A stretch of DNA of 43,539 bases from Candidatus Bathyarchaeia archaeon (GTDB lineage Archaea; Thermoproteota; Bathyarchaeia; Bathyarchaeales; DTEX01), in contig JAWBXB010000005.1 of assembly GCA_038868075.1 (NCBI GenBank), positions 1 to 43,539 of the forward strand, read 5' to 3'. A program made the translations under genes and the position numbers. The first letter of the stretch is position 1, and each line of letters opens with the position of its first letter. This document shows positions 34,031 to 42,876 of this stretch, piece after piece. The notes beneath the pieces were generated by a model, which had not been told where the DNA came from, made no database searches, and worked only from the letters and a program-made list of their open reading frames with translations.

Positions 34031-35479
34031 ATGCAAAAGTGCTCTAAAGACCGTGTATCCACTGGTGACCAAAATTTAGACCGCCTGATGGAGGGCGGCT
34101 TTCCTAAAGGCAGCCTAATACTTTTAGCTGGAAATCCAGGTGTTGGAAAGACTGTTTTTGGAGCAAATTTCATCTGTAAGGGTGTTAAGGATTTTGACGA
34201 GACCGGCGTATATGTCTCTTTAGCTGAGGATAGGGAGACATTTTATAGCAATATTTCAAAGCACTTTGGCACCAACTGTGAAGAATGTGGGAAAAGGGGA
34301 ATGTGCATTTTCTTAGATTACGCTACTGTTAAAGAGGAAGGCATATCCGCAATGCTAGAATCAATTCTTGAGGAAATAATGAAGGTTAACGCTAAACGTC
34401 TTGTAATAGACTCATTTACAGCTATGGCGCAGGCATTTAAGGAACAATTTGAATCAAGAATTATTCTTCATACGATATTGGGAAAGATTGTTAGGAAAAT
34501 GGGTTGCACAACACTATTAATATGTGAAGTTCCCTATGGAGCAAATATGATATCTAAAGGAATGGAGGAATTCGTTGCCGATGGAGTAATAGTATTAAGG
34601 ACCAGCAGCCTCGAGGAGAGATTATTTAGAGACTTAGAGATTAAGAAGATGAGGGGAACATTCATTAAAGAAAGGGAGATATCATTTACTTTAAAGATGG
34701 GATTTCGGGTAATTCAACCATTTAAGTTTGAGCTGATAGAGAAACCCTCTAGATGCAAACTTATTCCGCATTCTCCAGTAAAGTTTACAACGGCTTCATC
34801 AGATCTAAATTGCCTCCTAGAAGGTGGCTTTAAACGTGGAACAGTATCTCTCTTAGAAATTGGGGATAACGTATCATTCGAGCAGTATCTTTTCAGCGTA
34901 CTGGCCCCTATCCAATGGAATTTTATAAATAATGGACAACCAATTATATCCATACCTTCACCAGGCATTGACCATAAGATTATATTAGCAAACATTATGC
35001 AGGGCGGCTTCACCGAAGAAGAACTAAGTAGCCTATATAGGTTCATTGAACCCAAATATTCAGAGTGGAACAGCCAAAGTTTGTGTTCAGTTAATATAAA
35101 GGGTAAAAGTATAGAGGAGGATTTCGAGATAATTGTTGATGAGACTCTTAAAATGATGAATAGAACTGGTAAACCGCCATTATTGGTCTTGAGTGCTAAT
35201 ACTTTCATCTACTACTATGGGATATCTAATGCAATAAAAGCGTTAAGTGTTCTCTCCACAATAATAAAAGAGCATAATTCATTGATGCTTGTGTTCCTCA
35301 AGCCAGGTTTTGAGAGAGTAGGTAGAATGCTCGGCGCTATGGCGGACACCCACCTGAAAATTATTAGAGAGCATGGAGCGATTTTTCTTTATGGGGTTAA
35401 ACCGCGTACGCCGCTTCATGCTGTAGAATTAGATGTCTCAGAGGGATACCCGATACCTAAACTTACACCGGTGGTTTAG
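34031..35479 (+). CDS. KaiC-like (RecA-family) ATPase with degenerate second domain
   Basis: A 482-residue protein with two RecA/KaiC domains. Domain 1 (about 8-230) is intact: STGDQNLDRLMEGGFPKGS entry, Walker A GNPGVGKT at 34-41, and Walker B LVIDS with D127. It carries a cysteine knuckle at C83, C86 and C92 (CEECGKRGMC) that could bind zinc. Domain 2 (about 250-470) repeats the entry (TTASSDLNCLLEGGFKRGT), but its P-loop position reads EIGDNVSF, lacking Lys, so it likely cannot hydrolyse ATP. Start ATG with AGGAG 9 nt upstream. The small gene 28 bp downstream is probably cotranscribed. Archaeal KaiC-like proteins act in motility, gas-vesicle and signalling control; the role here is unknown. 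Confidence 0.85.
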   Translation: MQKCSKDRVSTGDQNLDRLMEGGFPKGSLILLAGNPGVGKTVFGANFICKGVKDFDETGVYVSLAEDRETFYSNISKHFGTNCEECGKRGMCIFLDYATVKEEGISAMLESILEEIMKVNAKRLVIDSFTAMAQAFKEQFESRIILHTILGKIVRKMGCTTLLICEVPYGANMISKGMEEFVADGVIVLRTSSLEERLFRDLEIKKMRGTFIKEREISFTLKMGFRVIQPFKFELIEKPSRCKLIPHSPVKFTTASSDLNCLLEGGFKRGTVSLLEIGDNVSFEQYLFSVLAPIQWNFINNGQPIISIPSPGIDHKIILANIMQGGFTEEELSSLYRFIEPKYSEWNSQSLCSVNIKGKSIEEDFEIIVDETLKMMNRTGKPPLLVLSANTFIYYYGISNAIKALSVLSTIIKEHNSLMLVFLKPGFERVGRMLGAMADTHLKIIREHGAIFLYGVKPRTPLHAVELDVSEGYPIPKLTPVV

Positions 35480-35507
35480 GAAATGATTAGTGGAGCGCTG
35501 AAAAATT

Positions 35508-35759
35508 ATGAGCGAAAATATTTTGGAGGTACTTAACATGTATGCCAATAAGAATAGACAATTATTTGTAGAAATCGTGAAGCAAAGTTTAAATGAAATA
35601 TTTGGAGATGCCACCGCTGAAACATTAATTTATTATCTTGGCGGGAATGAAGCATTAAATGATCCCAGCACCATGACACATAAGCTTAGGGCAATTTTAG
35701 GTATGGGAGCTGACGCTATATTAAGGTATGTAATAAAAGAAATGGATAAAAGAATTTAG
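35508..35759 (+). CDS. Small helical protein after the KaiC-like gene
   Basis: An 83-residue helical protein: ILEVLNMYANKNRQLFVEIVKQSLNEIFG, then LIYYLGGNEALNDPSTMTHKLRAILGMGADAILRYVIKEM. The central YYLGG turn and the GMGADAIL helix suggest a compact domain like small archaeal proteins that precede or follow sensory or KaiC genes. I do not know a named function. It is 28 bp behind the KaiC-like gene on the same strand, so a regulatory partner is plausible. No membrane or metal motif. Confidence 0.65.
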   Translation: MSENILEVLNMYANKNRQLFVEIVKQSLNEIFGDATAETLIYYLGGNEALNDPSTMTHKLRAILGMGADAILRYVIKEMDKRI

Positions 35760-35773
35760 AGATGCTATACTCT

Positions 35774-38700
35774 TTAAGTTTTATATGCCCCTACAATTCT
35801 CTTCTTGTCTTTAACCCAACCCATTAATATTTCATGAACAAAATCGATCGTTCTATCGATAATACTCTCAGGTATTCCAGGTGAAACTGGCTCGGATACT
35901 AACTTAATTCGGTAATATTCTTCATGCGGGCTTTTTACCAAAGTCAAAATATTTTTTGTCTCTTTTCTTTGCTCCGGTGAACCGAAATAATAGGAGAATT
36001 TAATAGTTTTTATGAGTTCACCTCTAACGCTCTCAGCCTCAGGAATATCCTCGATGTTTCCAACTCTTTCAGTATAGCCTGTTCTTAGATCGTAAAGACG
36101 ATCCAAAAAGTAACTTATAAAGAACTCCTTCTCACTAAACAGCACCTTTACTGGCATGATTATCTCTTTAGCCTGGTAAGCTCTGAATATTTCCTCTTTA
36201 CGTTTTGCAATTTCTTCTTTCGGTCTTTTAATCCTCCTTATTTTTGATGGTGTATATGCGCTAACAGCCATAGCAGCAGGTCTCATTGCTGACAAGACTG
36301 AGACTAATATGGCTAATGCAAAGCCTATAGCGCTCCACCACCACTCAAGCTTCTCTCTAACCACGAGATCTCGCCCAAATAATGTCATAATTCTGTAGAA
36401 GCTTAATCCAGATAAATAACCTATGCTACCGCCAACCATGCCCATGACGATTGCTTCAGCTACAAATGTTAATCCTATATGGGTTGGATTAAGTCCAACC
36501 ATTGAAAGTACTTTGATTTCTTTTTCCCGCTCATAAGCATTGTTAATCATGACCATACTGACATTAAGAATAACCATAATCATCGGAATAAGCAACTCGG
36601 CGAATCCCTTAAACTCAATATATGAGCCAATATGATAGTAGCTGACTACATTATTTAAGGAGATGAAGACATCATAGCCAAATTTGAAGACAATTCTTTT
36701 AACGTTAGCTTCTATATTATCCATAGTGGCTGGTTTGAAAACAATTTCAGACAGTAAGACAAGCTGCGGAGCCTCTTTCTTACGTTCATAACGACTATTA
36801 ATTATCTCCTGTATCCATTTAGCCGTTTCCAAATTGATCACTATGATCTCTGAACTATTACATCTTCTTATGGAACCATCCTCAAGGAGGCGGAAGGAAC
36901 CAAAAAAGTTGCCATCAACATCAATAAGATTATTATATCCATCATCTCTAATCAGCCCCCTAACAGTTAGCGTCACAGTTACACCCGATGTCTCTAGAAA
37001 CTCTAGGGTCACATTTTGGTTCGGTCTAATATTTAGCTTTTCCGCCACACTTGAACCTACTAAAACTTCACCACACTCCCTGTCACTTAAGTAGCTACCT
37101 ATAACTATGTTGTTTAAGCCTGTATACAGGGACTCGTTGCTAGGTGATATTGCTATAATACTGTAAATGAAGTGTGAGATATATGTATCAATATTTATTA
37201 ATCGGGCTATAGGAGTAGCTCTGGGCAGATTTTTCCATCTTTGCGCAATGTTGGTTGCTGGAATAATCTCTGAGAGAGCAATTATATCACCGTATCCAAG
37301 GGGTGAGAAGAAAGCCGAGGATCCATTGATCATCTGTCTCACAAGAATCCCTTCTGAAGGCGATGTTAAACTTATCTTATCAGCTACAACGCCGAAGAAT
37401 GTTCCAATAGATGTGAGAGAAGTAAATGCCAAAATAAGTATCCCTATTGAGAAAATTGTGAAGAAACCGCGTATTTTTTTACGTTTTATCTGACGTTTCC
37501 CCATTGAAAAAATTATTGTAATCGCACTTCTCCAAGAAACCTCTCCTTCAATAATTCTTTCTTTCCAGATGCGCGGTATAATGAAGACAAGCGCTGAAAA
37601 AGTTATGAATGAGAATAAAGCTGCATATAAAAAGCGCATAATATTTCTAGTAACTATTAGATGAGCGCCTGGATGCGTGTAGTATAAGATAATTAAGAAG
37701 AGAATATATGTGATAATATTTGAAATCACTTTCTTTTTTTCCTCCTCAAAAAAGAAGAAGGAAACTACTATACTGAAAACCGATATTACTGCTGGAAGAT
37801 AGATAGCTTGACTTTCAGTATAATCATACTTCATTCTCAATATTGTTCTCACATTATCCATTTCTTTGAGAATTTTTAGGAGAACCAACCATATGTCCCT
37901 AAACTCTTCATCCTCACGCGCATTTTGTAAAAGGACTTCGGTCTTAATGACTTCTTGACTTAAATCGCTTAGTATCTTCTTTTCATCAAAAACTACAAAC
38001 CCTGTTGCTTGCGCCTCATTAATAACATAAGAGACATCTGCAAAAACTGTTTTTACATATTCTAAACTCCTCCTAAGACTATAGTATGGAATCTTTACCT
38101 GATTCCCCGGCAAATATCCTTTCTGAGGCATTATAAATGGAAGGGAATTATTATCTATGTAGAAAATTTCACTTACCCGTAATAGTAGTGGACCCCTACG
38201 TGTGTAATATGGCAGTTCGCATTCGAGAATAAAGTTAACGCCCGCGGGAACAATAATCATATTATTCGGTAAACCTATTCTATAATTAGTCTGTGTATAA
38301 CCATATTCTCGGACAAATGAATAGTTGAGAAATTTTTCATCTTTCTCTATAACTCTTATAGTCATACTGCGGATCTCAGGACTTGATGACTGAACAATAT
38401 AGGGAACCCCCCAGATCTCTATTAGTGCGCCTGGAATTAACAGTAATGTTATGTTTCTGCTTTCTACTTTTTCAAAGTACACTCTATATTCTACTGGCAC
38501 ATAATCAACAATTTTTTCATCAAAATTGCCTCTATAAGCATATAGGGAATAGCGAGATCTAGGTTCAATATACTCTCCGGAAATAATGCACTCCCCATTT
38601 TTATCAGTGAAAAACTTGTAACCAATGAAGTTATTGATATCCCATAAGACTATTGTTGCATTTTCTATTGGCTCATGTGTTATAGCATCTATTATTTTCA

Positions 38701-38881
38701 CATTTAAGGATAGCGAGGGCTTTGTTTGCTCCTTGACGCTAATCGCCTGCATGGATTGAGAAAACGTTGCGCTACTATATGCTTCAGCATAAGATTTTAA
38801 GAGAGAAGTGGATATTAATATAAGAGTAAGCAATGTAAACAAAGTAACCAGTAAACTTTTAATTGTCGCATTTTTTCGCAT
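35774..38881 (-). CDS. Large FtsX-type permease with N-terminal extracellular domain
   Basis: About 1035 residues. It has a signal/anchor helix at the N-terminus, then a carboxypeptidase-regulatory-like beta domain (VKIIDAITHEPIENATIVLWD, FFTDKNGECIISG). A long extracytoplasmic region, two or three helices (about 365-440), and the FtsX/MacB core follow: a helix near 480-505, a periplasm-type domain with GSSVAEKLNIRPNQNVTLEF, and three helices near 780-880 with EREKEIKVLSMVGLNPTHIGLTFVAEAIVMG. A cytoplasmic tail of about 150 residues ends it. It should work with a separate ATPase; none is adjacent. Start ATG 38881 agrees with TTTATAAATT at 38908-38917; the frame can be read from TTG 38893. Confidence 0.8.
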   Translation of the reverse strand: MRKNATIKSLLVTLFTLLTLILISTSLLKSYAEAYSSATFSQSMQAISVKEQTKPSLSLNVKIIDAITHEPIENATIVLWDINNFIGYKFFTDKNGECIISGEYIEPRSRYSLYAYRGNFDEKIVDYVPVEYRVYFEKVESRNITLLLIPGALIEIWGVPYIVQSSSPEIRSMTIRVIEKDEKFLNYSFVREYGYTQTNYRIGLPNNMIIVPAGVNFILECELPYYTRRGPLLLRVSEIFYIDNNSLPFIMPQKGYLPGNQVKIPYYSLRRSLEYVKTVFADVSYVINEAQATGFVVFDEKKILSDLSQEVIKTEVLLQNAREDEEFRDIWLVLLKILKEMDNVRTILRMKYDYTESQAIYLPAVISVFSIVVSFFFFEEEKKKVISNIITYILFLIILYYTHPGAHLIVTRNIMRFLYAALFSFITFSALVFIIPRIWKERIIEGEVSWRSAITIIFSMGKRQIKRKKIRGFFTIFSIGILILAFTSLTSIGTFFGVVADKISLTSPSEGILVRQMINGSSAFFSPLGYGDIIALSEIIPATNIAQRWKNLPRATPIARLINIDTYISHFIYSIIAISPSNESLYTGLNNIVIGSYLSDRECGEVLVGSSVAEKLNIRPNQNVTLEFLETSGVTVTLTVRGLIRDDGYNNLIDVDGNFFGSFRLLEDGSIRRCNSSEIIVINLETAKWIQEIINSRYERKKEAPQLVLLSEIVFKPATMDNIEANVKRIVFKFGYDVFISLNNVVSYYHIGSYIEFKGFAELLIPMIMVILNVSMVMINNAYEREKEIKVLSMVGLNPTHIGLTFVAEAIVMGMVGGSIGYLSGLSFYRIMTLFGRDLVVREKLEWWWSAIGFALAILVSVLSAMRPAAMAVSAYTPSKIRRIKRPKEEIAKRKEEIFRAYQAKEIIMPVKVLFSEKEFFISYFLDRLYDLRTGYTERVGNIEDIPEAESVRGELIKTIKFSYYFGSPEQRKETKNILTLVKSPHEEYYRIKLVSEPVSPGIPESIIDRTIDFVHEILMGWVKDKKRIVGAYKT

Positions 38882-38987
38882 CGTTTTACACAAACCTTTA
38901 AGTCAAAAAATTTATAAATTTTAAGTGTTTTTAAACTATAAAAATTTTTATACTTTCCATGATTTTCCATTATGGAGAGACGATGCT

Positions 38988-40205
38988 ATGAGTGATATTA
39001 CGCCATTTAAGCTCCTTATATCACGCGATGAAGCCGTGAAGACTTTTTTGGATTCCATCAAACCTGTGAGTCGAGTTGAGATTATTCCAATTGAGAAAGC
39101 TGTTGGCAGGGTTTTGGCAAAAGATTTAGTGGCTAACATGGATGTTCCTCCATTTGATAGGGCTGCCATGGATGGTTATGCTGTAAGAGCTGAGGATACT
39201 TATGGGGCTTCAGAGTTCGATCCTAAAATCCTGAAACTTGTAGGCGTGTTACGTGCGGGAGAGTCGACTGATAAGTGTATAGAGCCCGGCGAATGCATCC
39301 GTATAGCTACTGGTTGTCCAATACCAGCTGGAGCTAACGCTGTTGTAATGGCCGAGTTCGCAGAGGAGAGAAATGGAGAGGTCTTAGTTTTCAGGGCCGT
39401 GCATCCCCTAGAAAATATTTCGCCTAAGGGGGAGGATATAAAGAGGGGTGAAGCAATACTTAGGGAGGGGGAGATTTTAACGCCAGCTAAAATAGGGGTC
39501 TTTGCAGCTTTAGGTTTAAGAAAAGTTACTGTCTATCAGAAGCCCCGCGTGGCTGTTATCCCGACAGGTGTAGAGGTTCGTGAATTAGGCTTTAAACTCG
39601 GTGAGGGCCAAGTCTATGATGTAAACTCTTATACACTGGCGTCTCTTCTTCTGGAGAATGGCGCTATAGTTACTAGGGCTCCCATAATCCCTGACACTTA
39701 TGAGGCTTTAAAATCCGCACTACATTATTTCCTAGACCATGACCTAATAGTTTTTACTGGTGGAAGCTCGGTTGGTGAAAGAGATATGCTCGCAAATATC
39801 ATAGAGGAGAATGGAAAACTACTTTTTCATGGAGTTCAAATAAAACCTGGTAAACCAACACTCTTTGGAATAGTTAGGGATAAACCAATTTTAGGAATGC
39901 CCGGATATCCAGCCTCATGCCTAAGTAACGCCTACATATTCCTAATTCCAGCAGTTCGGAAAATGGCTAGACTGCCACCTAAAAAACCAATAACTATCAA
40001 GGCTAAAATGGCTAAACGCGTAGTCTCAGCCTCCGGACGGGAACAGTTTCTGACAGTGAAAATAATTGATGGAAAAGCATACCCAGTCTTTAAAAAATCC
40101 GGTGACATAACAAGCCTTTCAAAAGCTGATGGATACGTAATTCTACCAGTTAACCTAGATGTTATAGAAGAAGGCGAAGAAATAACAGTAACCCTATTTG
40201 AATAA
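38988..40205 (+). CDS. moeA: Molybdopterin molybdenumtransferase MoeA
   Basis: A 405-residue enzyme inserting molybdate or tungstate into adenylylated molybdopterin. The N-terminal domain has PFDRAAMDGYAVRAEDT, domain 2 GECIRIATGCPIPAGANAVVMAE, and the catalytic domain VYDVNSYTL, GGSSVGERDM, QIKPGKPTLFG and LPGYPAS-like GMPGYPASCLSN. A C-terminal beta domain ends it. Complete. The open frame reaches back to 38925, but that part is promoter: TATA-like TTTTTATACT near 38945 and GGAG at 38974 point to ATG 38988. Points to use of Mo/W enzymes by this organism. Confidence 0.95.
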   Translation: MSDITPFKLLISRDEAVKTFLDSIKPVSRVEIIPIEKAVGRVLAKDLVANMDVPPFDRAAMDGYAVRAEDTYGASEFDPKILKLVGVLRAGESTDKCIEPGECIRIATGCPIPAGANAVVMAEFAEERNGEVLVFRAVHPLENISPKGEDIKRGEAILREGEILTPAKIGVFAALGLRKVTVYQKPRVAVIPTGVEVRELGFKLGEGQVYDVNSYTLASLLLENGAIVTRAPIIPDTYEALKSALHYFLDHDLIVFTGGSSVGERDMLANIIEENGKLLFHGVQIKPGKPTLFGIVRDKPILGMPGYPASCLSNAYIFLIPAVRKMARLPPKKPITIKAKMAKRVVSASGREQFLTVKIIDGKAYPVFKKSGDITSLSKADGYVILPVNLDVIEEGEEITVTLFE

Positions 40206-40293
40206 TTAAACCTCTCCCCCCTATCCGCACAAAATATTCACCGAAAAGGAAAAATAGAAAAACCAGCACTAAGATAGTGATAACTGAATTAAT

Positions 40294-40371
40294 GCTCCGG
40301 TAGTATAGTCCGGTCAAGTATAGCGGCCTCTCGAGCCGCGGACCCGGGTTCAAATCCCGGCCGGAGCACCA
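40294..40371 (+). tRNA. tRNA-Glu (anticodon CTC), CCA encoded
   Basis: The sequence folds as a full cloverleaf. The acceptor stem is GCTCCGG/CCGGAGC, the anticodon stem GCGGC/GCCGC with loop CTCTCGA (anticodon CTC), and the T arm CCGGG-TTCAAAT-CCCGG. Discriminator A at 40368 and CCA at 40369-40371 are encoded. No intron. No clear TATA box at the expected distance; an A-rich stretch lies about 40 bp upstream. Confidence 0.95.
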
Positions 40372-40614
40372 ACTTCACAAGCTCAAATCCTTCCACCTCA
40401 TTTTTAAGCCCAAAAATAATGATTTTAGCATAGTTCTGGGATCTATAAGAAGAGAGTCAAGGCTACTGTGGACAAATCACTATCCTGGGCATGGGTATAA
40501 TAATAACTTTACGCTTCGCTCAGGATTATTTTGGGAGCTCGGTCGCTCGAATAAGATCTTAAGATACATAGCTTTAGCCTAGAAATAAGAGAGAATCAGT
40601 CACTGAACAACTGA

Positions 40615-40688
40615 AATGTTAAGGATCGTAATGTAATGTGCGAAGCAGTAATTATCTCAGTATCACTGCTCTCCCGTGATTTAACATT
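40615..40688. other. Nested inverted repeats in a 450-bp gene-free stretch
   Basis: AATGTTAA at 40615-40622 is the exact complement of TTAACATT at 40681-40688. Inside it AGCAGT at 40644-40649 matches ACTGCT at 40665-40670. A third pair, ATCCTGGGC against GCTCAGGAT (8 of 9), lies upstream near 40482-40530. Together they could form an RNA with stacked stems. Nothing else is seen between 40372 and 40821: no ORF with a domain and no tRNA. Confidence 0.35.
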
Positions 40689-40821
40689 AGGACGAAATAA
40701 CTAGGGGTTCTATGTACTCTTTGAAGAAATAATCTGAATATGTCTAGTTTCTATTTTCCCCTCTTCTTGTACTGGTTTACTGGAATTTCTTTTATTAATG
40801 GCTCTGCCTTCCGCCTTCAAT

Positions 40822-41061
40822 CTATATTTCTGCTCCAAGACACTGTTGCTCTAACCTCTTTCTTAACATATTTACGTCGACATTCCCCCCAACTTTAGCC
40901 TTAACTTTCGTTCCTTCAGGTGTCTGAATGACGCTTATAGAATACCCACCAGCGAAACCGCCCCGAGAACTCATTAAATAATCTTTCAAATTCGTCAAAA
41001 ATAGAGTTGTCAAAAACTTATCTATAGTGAGACTTTTTCTACGCCTTCTCTCACCCAACAT
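40822..41061 (-). CDS. Small protein of unknown function
   Basis: A 79-residue protein. A basic N-terminus (GERRRRKSLTIDKFLTTLFL) precedes a Gly/Ser turn (SSRGGFAGGYSISVIQ), a beta strand pair (TPEGTKVKAKVGGNVD) and a final helix (MLRKRLEQQCLGAEI). The SVIQTPEGTKVKAKVG-VDVNMLRKRLEQQ pattern looks like small conserved archaeal proteins I have seen unnamed. No function can be given. Two direct copies of AGCATACCA flank its promoter region, one only 4 bp before the start. Confidence 0.6.
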   Translation of the reverse strand: MLGERRRRKSLTIDKFLTTLFLTNLKDYLMSSRGGFAGGYSISVIQTPEGTKVKAKVGGNVDVNMLRKRLEQQCLGAEI

Positions 41062-41064
41062 AGA

Positions 41065-41138
41065 AGCATACCAAAAAAGTTAGCATGGTATAGGGCACTT
41101 AAAAGTTTATTGACCCAATACTAATGTGAGCATACCAT
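41065..41138 (-). promoter_or_regulatory. Repeated operator-like motif upstream of the small gene
   Basis: AGCATACCA occurs at 41065-41073 and again, as AGCATACCAT, at 41129-41138, 64 bp apart. The inverse element ATGGTAT lies at 41085-41091 between them and can pair with either. A TATA-like AATAAACTTTTAA lies near 41105-41118. The copies bracket promoter and start codon, as an autoregulatory operator would. Confidence 0.35.
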
Positions 41139-41295
41139 AGTTAATTGGAGCTAAGAGCTAGAAGTAAGATTTCAGCAGAAAACAGAAACTATTAAAATTT
41201 TAGTAAGTAACCACAATATCACCCTATCCGCTCCATCACAATTTATCTGTTAACGTTAAAGTCCAGCTAAATTGATATCATATATAAAAACAATT

Positions 41296-42372
41296 TTAAG
41301 GTTTCAATATTGAGAGATAATCTCTAAGGTCTTTTAGAACCTCTATCAATTTTGGCACCTCAAAAAATTTCTTCCCCGTCATTTCATTCGCTGCCGCCAT
41401 ATACATCTGACTTATTAAAGTCTTTAATTTAGGATTTAGTTTTGGCGGCGCATTTTTCACTAGCATTCTCCAATTTTCTATACCTTGCTCCCTAGACCTT
41501 CTCTTTGCCTCCTCAACTTCCCTTGCCCACTCTGTCCGCCTATAATATATACGGGCAACCTCTTTACTCACATGTATCCCATTATATGTAAATCTACACT
41601 CATCCAGTGTCCCCACAACATCAACAACCATCAGCTGCCTATTTGGATCAAACGCCAACTCTATTTTTCCATCCTCGTTAATTAAATCCGCCCTTTTAGC
41701 TATTTCAGTAATAGTCTCATCAACTCTCAACAATAGATCCTTAATTTCCTCAACTTCACTGACAGTTAAACCAGCAATCTTTTGGGCTTCATCCCAAGTA
41801 ATATATCTATCACCCTCTTCAAGTTTTGTGCTCACATCAAAGATAGGCTTAGTAAGCATTTCGCCAGGCTTCGGTATATGGTCTAAACCTAGGTCTTTTA
41901 ATGTCATAAGCCCCTGCTCAAGCCTCTTGAAGATCGAAGAGCCCTCCGGCAAACCATTCCTGTAAATTATCTCTAGGGGCAGTAAGTAATTTCTTAAGCT
42001 CGGTGTATAAATACTGTAGTCATACTTAAGTTTACCATCCTCAACATAAGCTCTGGGTCTATACACATTCACAACGTTTATCTCCATAACATTTGTCGGC
42101 TCCTCAATCTCGTCGAAACGGATAATTCGCCCCTTGGAACCTAAAAGACCACGATAATGAGTTTTTATACCCCTTTTCTCAAGACTCTCAAAGCAGTATG
42201 CCCCCATAAGACATAGAGATGCACCCTTCCCCACTATATGATCAGGCATCTCACCCCAATCAAAAACCGAGTAACGGTCTGAAAAATGGAATCGCCCTAT
42301 TCCCATATCTTCAGTAGTTGGCTTCTTAATAATTTCTAAGTCCTTTACGCTACCCATGCCGCTTCTCTCCAT
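41296..42372 (-). CDS. purC: SAICAR synthetase, long archaeal form
   Basis: A 358-residue enzyme of purine synthesis, joining CAIR and aspartate with ATP. FHFSDRYSVFDWGEMPDHIVGKGASL at 28-53 is the family nucleotide-binding/active-site entry. RNGLPEGSSIF near 138-148 and the DINEDGKIELAFDPN strand (family EFG motif region) follow. VDVVGTLDECRF near 254-265 corresponds to the D-x-x-x-D-E-x-R substrate motif. About 110 residues longer than bacterial PurC (237), mostly inserts and a helical C-terminus, as in other archaeal long forms. A TATA box AAAATATAAAAG at about 42390-42402 gives a leaderless start at ATG 42372. Confidence 0.9.
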   Translation of the reverse strand: MERSGMGSVKDLEIIKKPTTEDMGIGRFHFSDRYSVFDWGEMPDHIVGKGASLCLMGAYCFESLEKRGIKTHYRGLLGSKGRIIRFDEIEEPTNVMEINVVNVYRPRAYVEDGKLKYDYSIYTPSLRNYLLPLEIIYRNGLPEGSSIFKRLEQGLMTLKDLGLDHIPKPGEMLTKPIFDVSTKLEEGDRYITWDEAQKIAGLTVSEVEEIKDLLLRVDETITEIAKRADLINEDGKIELAFDPNRQLMVVDVVGTLDECRFTYNGIHVSKEVARIYYRRTEWAREVEEAKRRSREQGIENWRMLVKNAPPKLNPKLKTLISQMYMAAANEMTGKKFFEVPKLIEVLKDLRDYLSILKP

Positions 42373-42482
42373 TTAATCTAATTGGACTTTTATATTTTTA
42401 ACTGACATACTACCATCTACTTTATTTAGTGAACGAAAAATTTAATTTATAAACATGTTATATTGATCTTTGGGTAAGTAAT

Positions 42483-42809
42483 ATGTATCTACCGTGCGAA
42501 AATATTGGTCGACGCATTCTCCCAGTTTTCAGGGCTCAGATAGCCAAAGAGCTCATTGAAAAATATGGTTTCACACAAATTGAGGTTGCCAAAAAACTTG
42601 GAACGACACAGGCAGCCATAAGCCAATACTTGCGGTCAAAACGTGGGATTGGTGAAGTAGAGCAATTTAAGGAAATTTTACCCATGATTCAATCAGCTGC
42701 AAACGAAGTAGCTAATAAAATAGCTTCGGGGGAGATAAATTCGGATAAACTCGCACTAAAATTCTGTGAGCTATGTCTATCCATACAGAAGAAAACTTTA
42801 AGAGCATAA
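42483..42809 (+). CDS. HTH transcriptional regulator, thiamine-locus type
   Basis: A 108-residue regulator of the archaeal COG2522-like group. The HTH at about 31-52 reads TQIEVAKKLGTTQAAISQYLRSKRG. A helical tail follows with a C95-x2-C98 pair (FCELCLSI), and C5 near the start could complete a metal site. Archaeal thiamine repressors (ThiR) have the same HTH fused to a ThiN ligand domain; this protein lacks ThiN. It stands 67 bp upstream of thi4 on the same strand, so control of thiamine genes or of itself is likely. It is divergent from purC. Confidence 0.8.
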   Translation: MYLPCENIGRRILPVFRAQIAKELIEKYGFTQIEVAKKLGTTQAAISQYLRSKRGIGEVEQFKEILPMIQSAANEVANKIASGEINSDKLALKFCELCLSIQKKTLRA

Positions 42810-42876
42810 GTATAAAGGGTAGCATAATTGGATACATGAATGTTTGCTTGAAAAATAGTCCACGGCGCGGATAAGC

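Noticed and set aside
38925-38987. N-terminal extension of MoeA
   Set aside because: The extra 21 codons lie in TATA-rich promoter DNA and do not resemble MoeA. The ATG at 38988 has a suitable ribosome binding site.
42810-42876. TPP riboswitch before thi4
   Set aside because: The gap is only 67 bp and lacks the conserved thi-box sequences.
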